Source of the DNA: Pseudomonadota bacterium
Lineage (GTDB): Bacteria; Pseudomonadota; Gammaproteobacteria; UBA5335
Reading direction: 5' to 3'
Assembly (NCBI GenBank): GCA_021783685.1
Contig: JAJXTQ010000109.1
Span: 1 to 6,756 of the forward strand
Length of the DNA: 6,756 nucleotides
In this document: in pieces, positions 1 through 6,756 of the stretch
Numbering within the stretch: the first letter of the stretch is position 1
Layout: each line of letters begins with the position of its first letter
The notes under the pieces: model-generated
Told to the model about the DNA's origin: nothing
What the model saw: the letters and a program-made list of their open reading frames with translations, nothing else
Database searches by the model: none
Translations under genes and position numbers: made by a program

Positions 1-18
1 ACCCTGAAGCTGCGGTGA
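1..18 (+). CDS. mraY: MraY C-terminal tail (partial, 5 codons plus stop)
   Basis: The first 18 bases read T-L-K-L-R followed by TGA. This matches the usual end of MraY (phospho-MurNAc-pentapeptide translocase), which in E. coli ends in a very similar A-T-L-K-V-R as I recall it. MraY is the membrane enzyme that transfers phospho-MurNAc-pentapeptide to undecaprenyl phosphate to form lipid I, and it normally lies directly upstream of murD in the dcw cluster. Only five residues are visible, so the call rests on the tail motif plus gene order. The stop is 10 bases before the murD start, close enough for one transcript. Confidence 0.7.
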   Translation, partial: TLKLR

Positions 19-23
19 GGAGG
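17..23 (+). promoter_or_regulatory. Ribosome binding site of murD
   Basis: GAGGAGG lies five bases upstream of the murD ATG at 29. It is a near-perfect Shine-Dalgarno match and overlaps the mraY stop codon (16-18), so ribosomes finishing mraY end on the murD loading site. It supports ATG 29 as the start. Confidence 0.75.
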
Positions 24-28
24 GCGAG

Positions 29-1390
29 ATGACCACGCATGCAGCGCCATCCTCACTTCCCGAAACGGTCATCGTCGGCCTGGGCGCGACGGGCTTGTCG
101 GTGGCCCGTCACCTGACGCGCATGGGGGAGGCGTTTCGGGTCGTCGACAGCCGAATCGCGCCGCCGAACGCAGCGGCGTTGCGCGAGATCTGCCCGGAAG
201 CGCCGATCGATTGCGGGCCTTTTTCGTCAGCCAGCTTCACAGGTGCCCGACGCATCGTGCTCTCCCCGGGCGTCTCGCCGCAGGAGCCTGCGCTGGCTGC
301 GGCCCGCGCCGGTGGCGCCATCGTGGAGAGCGATATCGCCCTTTTCGCGTGCGTGGCCCGTGCACCGATCGCGGCCATCACGGGTTCCAACGGCAAGAGC
401 ACGGTGACGGCATTGCTCGGCGAGATGGCCCGCGCCGCCGGCCTGCGGGTGGGCGTCGGCGGCAATCTGGGTACGCCGGCGCTCGACCTTCTGGCCGACG
501 ACGTCGCGCTCTACGTGCTGGAGTTGTCCAGTTTCCAGCTCGAAACCACCGAGGCGCTGAATGCCCGGGTGGCGGCCGTGCTGAATCTTTCGGAAGACCA
601 CATCGATCGTCACGGGTCGATGGCGGAGTACGCCGCCTGCAAGGCGCGCATCTTCCGCCATGCCCCCGATCATGCCAAGCCGGTGCGGGTGCTGAATGCC
701 GAGGACGAGGCCGTGGCGGCCATGGCGGATCCGGAGGCGCCCACACGCTGGTTCGGGCTGGCCAGCGAGGCGCCCGGGCATTACCGCGTGGGCAAGCGGG
801 CGGGGCAGCGCTGGCTGCTGGCGGGCGACGATCCGCTGCTGCCGGTGGCGGAACTGTCGCTCGTGGGCGAGCACCACCAGGCCAACGCCCTGGCGGCGTT
901 GGCCATGGCCGATGCGCTGGGTTTGCCGCGCGGCGCGGCACTGGCGGCGTTGCGCGGATTCCGCGGGCTGCCCCACCGCACCCAGATGGTGGGCGAGTTC
1001 AGGGGGGTGCGCTACGTCGATGACTCCAAGGGCACCAACGTGGGCGCGACCGTGGCGGCGCTCAGGGGTGTCCCCGGTCCCTTGGTGCTGATCGCCGGCG
1101 GACAGGGCAAGGGGCAGGATTTCAAGGTGTTGCGGCCCTGGGTGGCGGGCAAGGTGCGGGCGGCGATCCTGATCGGACAGGACGCCGATGCGCTCGCGGC
1201 GGCGCTCCAGGGCGCTACCGAGCTGCTCCGCGCCGCGGACATGGTCGAGGCCGTGCGGCTGGCCACGCGCCAGGCACGCGCCGGCGACGCCGTGCTGCTG
1301 TCGCCGGCCTGCGCCAGCCTCGACATGTTCCGCGACTATCACCACCGGGGCGAGGTCTTTGCCGCGGCGGTGCGGGAGATTGGGGCATGA
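29..1390 (+). CDS. murD: UDP-N-acetylmuramoyl-L-alanine--D-glutamate ligase MurD
   Basis: Cytoplasmic ATP-dependent ligase that adds D-glutamate to UDP-MurNAc-L-Ala, the second amino acid of the peptidoglycan stem peptide. The protein is 453 residues, slightly longer than the roughly 440 usual for the family. Visible in order: an N-terminal Rossmann-like UDP-binding segment (VGLGATGLS, 16-24); the Mur ligase P-loop TGSNGKST (118-125); ELSSFQLE (165-172), whose first Glu is the Mg ligand position; NLSEDHIDRH (186-195); the Lys of YAACKARIF (K205), at the position carbamylated in E. coli; DDSKGTN (331-337) at the start of the C-terminal domain; and LSPACASLDMF (424-434). All family hallmarks are intact. 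The start is set by a strong Shine-Dalgarno just upstream. The gene follows mraY and its TGA overlaps the ftsW ATG by four bases, indicating translational coupling. Confidence 0.97.
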   Translation: MTTHAAPSSLPETVIVGLGATGLSVARHLTRMGEAFRVVDSRIAPPNAAALREICPEAPIDCGPFSSASFTGARRIVLSPGVSPQEPALAAARAGGAIVESDIALFACVARAPIAAITGSNGKSTVTALLGEMARAAGLRVGVGGNLGTPALDLLADDVALYVLELSSFQLETTEALNARVAAVLNLSEDHIDRHGSMAEYAACKARIFRHAPDHAKPVRVLNAEDEAVAAMADPEAPTRWFGLASEAPGHYRVGKRAGQRWLLAGDDPLLPVAELSLVGEHHQANALAALAMADALGLPRGAALAALRGFRGLPHRTQMVGEFRGVRYVDDSKGTNVGATVAALRGVPGPLVLIAGGQGKGQDFKVLRPWVAGKVRAAILIGQDADALAAALQGATELLRAADMVEAVRLATRQARAGDAVLLSPACASLDMFRDYHHRGEVFAAAVREIGA

Positions 1391-2574
1391 GCGCCACATC
1401 GGTATCGATTACGGCGACCCGCGCCCCCGGGCGCACGCTCCTCGCGCGTCTGGACAAGCCGCTCCTGCTGGCGGTGCTGGCGCTGTCGATGCTGGGGTTG
1501 ATCATGGTGGCTTCCGCGTCCATGCCGCTGGCCGACCAGAACTTCGGCGACCCCTTGCGGTTCTTCCGCCGCCAGATGCTCTATGCCTTGCTCGGGCTGG
1601 CGCTGGCTGCGGTCGTCCTGCGCACGCCCCTGGCGCGCATCCAGCAGTTGAGCACGGTGTTCATGGCCGGTGCCTTTTTCCTGCTGTGCGTGGTGCTGGT
1701 TCCGGGCATCGGCAAGGAAGTGAACGGCAGCGCACGCTGGCTGGACCTGATCCTGATCCGGGTCCAGGTCTCGGAGCCGGCCCGGCTGGGCTTGCTCATC
1801 TACCTGGCCGACTTTCTCGTGCGCCGCCAGCTCGAGGTGCGGGACCGTCTGCTGGGCGTGGCCAAGGTCGGTCTACTGCTGATCGTCGCCGGTTTCCTGC
1901 TCCATGAAGAGCCCGACCTCGGCGCTGCGGTGGTGCTCGCGTTCTCGGCCATGGCGATGCTCTGGGTGGCCGGCGCGCCATTGCGCTATTTCGGCATCCT
2001 GCTGAGTCTGGCCGTCGGGCTGGTCTACCTGCTGATCCTCCTGCTGCCCTATCGCATGGCGCGCCTGACCGGCTTCATGAACCCCTGGGCCGACCCGTTC
2101 GGCAATGGTTTCCAGCTCACGCAGTCCTTGATGGCCATCGGCTCCGGGCATTGGTTCGGGCTGGGACTCGGCGGCAGCGTCGTGAAGATGTTCTATCTGC
2201 CGGAAGCCCATACCGACTTCCTCTTCGCCATTCTGGCCGAGGAACTGGGGCTGGTCGGCTCCCTGGCCGTGATTGCGCTCTACGCCGTGGTGTTCTGGCG
2301 CAGCCTGCGCATCGCCGACGTAGCGGCCCGGTCCGGGCGCTGGTTCGGGGCCTATCTCGCCATCGGTCTCAGCGTCTGGGTGGTCGGTCAGGCCTTCATC
2401 AACATCGGGGTCAACATGGGGATGCTGCCGACCAAGGGCCTGACCCTGCCTCTGATGAGCTACGGCGGCAGCAGCCTGCTGGTCATCAGCGTGCTCATCG
2501 CCCTGGTGCTGCGCGTCGGGATCGAGAACACAGAGCCGCCACCGCAGACCCGCTCGCGGGAGCGCAGCGCATGA
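1387..2574 (+). CDS. ftsW: Septal peptidoglycan polymerase FtsW (SEDS family)
   Basis: Inner-membrane SEDS glycosyltransferase that polymerises lipid II at the division septum, working with the transpeptidase FtsI. The 395-residue product has about ten hydrophobic segments (roughly 25-45, 64-79, 90-107, 131-146, 157-172, 178-196, 201-221, 278-304, 319-341 and 361-377), with the large periplasmic loop at about 222-277. Conserved blocks: NGSARWL (113-119); EEPDLGA (174-180); FMNPWADPFGNGFQLTQSL (230-248); EAHTDF (273-278), whose D277 aligns with the essential Asp of the family; and MLPTKGLTLPLMSYGGSSLL (346-365). The last three blocks are more FtsW-like than RodA-like, and the location between murD and murG agrees. 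The start ATG overlaps the murD stop (ATGA), with GGGAG at 1374-1378 as a likely ribosome site. One small oddity is QVSE (127-130) where QPSE or QPAE is more familiar. Confidence 0.96.
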   Translation: MSATSVSITATRAPGRTLLARLDKPLLLAVLALSMLGLIMVASASMPLADQNFGDPLRFFRRQMLYALLGLALAAVVLRTPLARIQQLSTVFMAGAFFLLCVVLVPGIGKEVNGSARWLDLILIRVQVSEPARLGLLIYLADFLVRRQLEVRDRLLGVAKVGLLLIVAGFLLHEEPDLGAAVVLAFSAMAMLWVAGAPLRYFGILLSLAVGLVYLLILLLPYRMARLTGFMNPWADPFGNGFQLTQSLMAIGSGHWFGLGLGGSVVKMFYLPEAHTDFLFAILAEELGLVGSLAVIALYAVVFWRSLRIADVAARSGRWFGAYLAIGLSVWVVGQAFINIGVNMGMLPTKGLTLPLMSYGGSSLLVISVLIALVLRVGIENTEPPPQTRSRERSA

Positions 2575-3233
2575 GCGCGCGCGTACTCATCATGGCCGGC
2601 GGTACCGGCGGCCATGTGTTCCCGGCGCTGGCGGTGGCGCGCGCGCTGCGCGAGCGCGGCATCGCCGTCGCCTGGCTGGGTAGCCGCGGCGGCATGGAAG
2701 AGCGGGTGGTGCAGGCCGATGGCATCGACTTCCACGGCCTGCGCATCCGCGGCCTGCGGGGCAAGGGTGCGGCGGCATGGCTGCTGGCGCCACTGCGCCT
2801 GGCGGTGGCGCTCGGTGAGGCGCTCACCGTCATGATCCGGCTGCGGCCGCGCGTGGTCCTGGGGATGGGCGGATTTGCGGCCGGCCCCGGCGGTCTCGCG
2901 GGCTGGCTGTTGCGCCGTCCGCTCGTGATCCACGAACAGAACGCCGTGGCGGGCTGGACCAATCGGGCGCTGGCCCATCTGGCGCGCCGCACGCTGTGCG
3001 CCTATCCCGATGCGTTGCCGGCAGCCGAGCTCATCGGCAACCCCGTGCGGCCCGACATTGCGGCGCTGCCGCCACCCGATGCGCGACTGGCGGATCGGAC
3101 GGGGCCGCAGCGGCTGCTGGTGCTGGGCGGCAGTCAGGGGGCGCGCGCGCTGAATCGGTGCCTGCCCGAGGCGCTGGCCCGCATGTCCGGCGCGGTGGCG
3201 GTCGAGGTGATCCACCAGACCGGCGTCACCGAC

Positions 3234-3236
3234 TAG
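3234..3236 (+). other. In-frame TAG codon within murG (codon 222)
   Basis: The codon follows ...HQTGVTD and precedes [11 protein letters not shown]. The spacing from HQ(S/T)G to the conserved AY equals that of E. coli MurG as I recall it, so exactly one residue is replaced and nothing is inserted or deleted. The E. coli residue at this position appears to be Gln, which would make CAG to TAG, a single C-to-T change, the simplest origin. The position lies in a variable surface segment between the GGSQGAR strand and the downstream helix, so many residues would be tolerated there if the codon were read. Confidence 0.93.
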
Positions 3237-3256
3237 GCAGAGGTTCGCGCGGCCTA

Positions 3257-3280
3257 TGCGCGGGCGGGCGTACCCGCGCA
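3257..3280 (+). repeat. Perfect 8-bp inverted repeat (potential hairpin) inside murG
   Basis: TGCGCGGG at 3257-3264 and CCCGCGCA at 3273-3280 are exact reverse complements separated by an 8-base loop, giving a strong GC-rich stem. It begins 20 bases after the amber codon. It has no following T tract, so it does not look like an intrinsic terminator, and it encodes ordinary MurG residues (ARAGVPAQ). In such GC-rich DNA a stem of this size can arise by chance. Confidence 0.45.
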
Positions 3281-3627
3281 GGTGCACGCCTTCATCCAGG
3301 ACATGGCGGCGGCCTACGCCTGGGCCGACCTGCTGGTGTGCCGCGCCGGCGCCCTGACCCTGGCGGAGGTGACGGCGGCCGGCGTGGGCGCCGTGCTGGT
3401 GCCCTATCCCCATGCGGTGGACGACCACCAGACCCGCAATGCCGCCTATCTGGTGGCGGCCGGCGCCGCCGTGCTGCAGCCTCAGGACACGATGACCGCC
3501 GCGGGCCTGGCGAAGATGCTCGCCGATTTGCTGGGCGACCGGACACGGTTGCACGAGATGGCCCGGCAGGCACGCGGCCTCGCCCGTCCGCAGGCGACGG
3601 CGGCGGTCGCGGCGGTGCTCTGCGCCG

Positions 3628-3634
3628 AAGGGGG
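3628..3634 (+). promoter_or_regulatory. Ribosome binding site of murC
   Basis: AAGGGGG six bases before ATG 3641, inside the end of murG. The murC frame is open far upstream (from about 2996), but that extension is only murG read in another frame. This site and the ATGA overlap place the true start at 3641. Confidence 0.6.
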
Positions 3635-3640
3635 CTTGCC

Positions 3641-5070
3641 ATGAGCGGCATCCTGCCGGCGGCGCTGTTGCAACAGGCCTGGATGCGGCGGGTGCGGCGC
3701 ATCCACTTCGTCGGCATGGGTGGGGTCGGCATGGCCGGCATCGCCGAGGTGTTGCTCAACCTGGGCTACCAGGTGTCGGGTTCGGACGTGCGCGACAACG
3801 CGGCGCTGCAGCGTCTGGCCGGACTGGGCGCCGTGGTCATGCTGGGGCATGGCGCCGAGCGCGTCGCAGGCGCGGACGTGGTGGTCGTCTCCAGCGCCAT
3901 CGCCGCCGACAATCCCGAGGTGACGGCGGCGCGCGCGCAGGGGACGCCGGTGATCCCGCGCGCGCAGATGCTGGCGGAGCTGATGCGCTTTCGCTACGGC
4001 ATCGCCGTGGCCGGCACCCACGGCAAGACCACCACCACCAGCCTCACCGCCAGCGTGCTGGCCGACGGCGGCCTGGACCCGACCTTCGTCATCGGCGGCC
4101 GGCTCAATCAGGCCGGCACCCATGCCCGGCTGGGCGCGGGGCCCTATCTGGTGGCCGAGGCGGACGAGAGCGACGCCTCTTTCATGCATCTGCAGCCGAT
4201 GATCGCCGTGGTCACCAATGTCGACGCCGATCATCTCGACACCTATGGCGGCAGCTTCGACCGGCTGCGCCAGACCTTCCTGGAATTTCTGCACAACCTG
4301 CCGTTCTACGGGCTGGCGGTGATATGCGCGGACGATCCGGTGTTGGCGGCGATGCGCGCCGAGATCGGCCGGCCGGTGCTGAGCTACGGCTTTGCCGAGG
4401 ACGCCGACGTGCGCGTGCTCGCGGCCGATCCCGCGGCCGGGCGCAATCACCTGCGGGTCCGCTTTGCCGATGGCAGCGAGCATGCGCTGACGCTCAACCT
4501 TCCGGGCCGGCACAACATCCGCAATGCGCTGGCCGCGCTGGCCGTGGGCCATGAACTCGGCGTGGCGCCCGAGGGCATGGCCCAGACGCTGGGGCAATTC
4601 CAGGGCATCGGCCGGCGTTTCCAGCGCTTTGGCGCGCTCGCGGCACCGGCGGGGACGGTGGAACTGGTCGACGACTACGGCCATCACCCGACCGAGCTCG
4701 AGGCCACCCTGGCCGCGGCGCGCGAGACCTGGCCGGAGGCGCGACTGGTGGTGGCGTTCCAACCCCACCGCTACAGCCGCACCCGGGATCTGCTGGAGGA
4801 CTTCGCGCGGGTGCTGTCCGGGGCGGATGTGCTGCTGCTGACCGAGGTCTATGCGGCCGGCGAGGCGCCGATCACGCAGGCCGACGGCCGCGCCCTGGCG
4901 CGCGCGACCCGGGCCTGGGGCCGTCTCGAGCCCGTCTTCGTGCCGACCGTGGAGGCCTTGCCCGAGGCGCTGGAAGGATTGCTGCAGGCGGGTGATGTGT
5001 TGCTCACCCTGGGCGCGGGGGACATCGGCACGTTGCCGGCACGCTTGCGCCAGCGTTGGGAGGAAGGCGC

Positions 5071-5074
<4 letters not shown>
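3641..5074 (+). CDS. murC: UDP-N-acetylmuramate--L-alanine ligase MurC
   Basis: Cytoplasmic ATP-dependent ligase that adds the first stem-peptide residue, L-alanine, to UDP-MurNAc. At 477 residues it is close to the usual length (E. coli about 490). Visible in order: the N-terminal UDP-binding motif [17 protein letters not shown] (22-38); SGSD (46-49); the P-loop GTHGKTTT (125-132); EADESD (173-178); [10 protein letters not shown] (193-202); RRFQ (325-328) opening the C-terminal domain; DDYGHHPTE (344-352); FQPHRYSRT (373-381); and LTLGAGDIG (456-464). DDYGHHPTE and FQPHRYSRT distinguish MurC from the other Mur ligases. All motifs are intact, so murC is evidently under selection in this lineage. 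Its ATG overlaps the murG TGA, so its translation probably depends partly on ribosomes leaving murG; a real chain-terminating TAG in murG would be expected to reduce MurC. Confidence 0.97.
5058..5067 (+). promoter_or_regulatory. Ribosome binding site of murB
   Basis: GGGAGGAAGG lies three bases before ATG 5071, with its GGAGGA core (5059-5064) six bases away. It decides the start: the murB frame is also open from TTG 5056, but the Shine-Dalgarno itself sits between that TTG and ATG 5071, and 5071 gives the ATGA overlap with murC. Confidence 0.75.

Positions 5075-6756
<1,682 letters not shown>

Larger units (their letters stand above)
2571..3644 (+). pseudogene. murG: murG, lipid II-forming GlcNAc transferase, interrupted by an in-frame amber codon
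   Basis: MurG transfers GlcNAc from UDP-GlcNAc to lipid I on the inner face of the membrane, giving lipid II. The reading frame spans 357 codons plus stop, the normal family length, but codon 222 is TAG (3234-3236). The 221-residue front part holds the glycine-rich loop AGGTGGHVFP (9-18), [11 protein letters not shown] (98-108), HEQNA (121-125), GNPVR (156-160) and [10 protein letters not shown] (186-195). The same frame resumes after the TAG with no shift: [11 protein letters not shown], then [27 protein letters not shown] (241-267), which holds the sugar-nucleotide-binding Glu (E266), and [14 protein letters not shown] (278-291). Terminating at TAG would remove most of the UDP-GlcNAc-binding domain, so the product should be inactive. 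A restart at GTG 3282 would give only a fragment. The start overlaps the ftsW stop and the end overlaps the murC start. Whether the TAG is real, suppressed or an error cannot be decided here; apart from this codon the gene looks fully functional. Confidence 0.93.

Noticed and set aside
227..1399. A 390-codon minus-strand open frame opposite murD
   Set aside because: Shadow of murD, with low-complexity composition and no recognised motif; murD on the + strand explains the region.
3200..3260. Programmed frameshift as the cause of the murG break
   Set aside because: Both halves are in the same frame and motif spacing matches the family, so no shift is needed; only one codon is wrong.
3257..3280. 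Hairpin in murG as an intrinsic terminator
   Set aside because: No T tract follows the stem, and it lies within conserved coding sequence.
2460..3554. A minus-strand open frame running across the murG amber site, considered as a real antisense gene that could explain the TAG
   Set aside because: The + strand shows strong MurG conservation on both sides of the TAG, while the minus-strand product shows no domain and has antisense-type composition.
2996..3640. Upstream open extension of the murC frame, which might have been a MurG-MurC fusion or a long MurC N-terminus
   Set aside because: Its translation is an off-frame reading of murG. Homology to MurC starts just after ATG 3641, which also has a ribosome site and the ATGA overlap.
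3282..3644. The C-terminal half of murG as a separate gene starting at GTG 3282
   Set aside because: It begins inside the conserved C-terminal domain, lacks a convincing ribosome site and is in the same frame as the upstream half. One interrupted gene is the simpler reading.

Overview
This window is a stretch of the division and cell wall (dcw) cluster of a GC-rich proteobacterium. All genes lie on the + strand in the order mraY (last five codons only) - murD - ftsW - murG - murC - murB - ddl (5' part only). Gene order and protein similarity suggest a gammaproteobacterium: MurG, FtsW and Ddl carry long blocks that I recall almost verbatim from E. coli. Unlike E. coli, murB lies inside the cluster, between murC and ddl. 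I cannot name a genus from this sequence.

Layout: 1-18 is the MraY C-terminus; 29-1390 murD; 1387-2574 ftsW; 2571-3644 murG; 3641-5074 murC; 5071-5973 murB; 5970-6756 ddl, which runs off the window. The only gap between genes is 10 bases, mraY to murD. Every later junction is a four-base ATGA overlap, five in a row, so the block reads as one translationally coupled operon. I see no promoter, terminator, tRNA, rRNA, mobile element or CRISPR array, and no non-coding stretch longer than 10 bases.

Together the genes cover most of the route to lipid II and its polymerisation. MurB makes UDP-MurNAc, MurC adds L-Ala, MurD adds D-Glu, Ddl makes D-Ala-D-Ala, MraY moves the muropeptide to the lipid carrier and MurG adds GlcNAc. 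FtsW then polymerises lipid II at the septum.

The one real anomaly is in murG. Codon 222 is an in-frame TAG (3234-3236), while the same frame continues without a shift into a complete, conserved MurG C-terminal domain. MurG is essential and usually single-copy, so the options are a sequencing or assembly error, a recent nonsense mutation, or amber suppression or recoding. If the codon was CAG, the site was CCAGG (3233-3237), a Dcm-type methylation site, and the change is the expected C-to-T at the methylated base. That context also favours a base-calling error. I found no sign of a novel system; apart from the amber codon this is an ordinary, well-conserved dcw segment.
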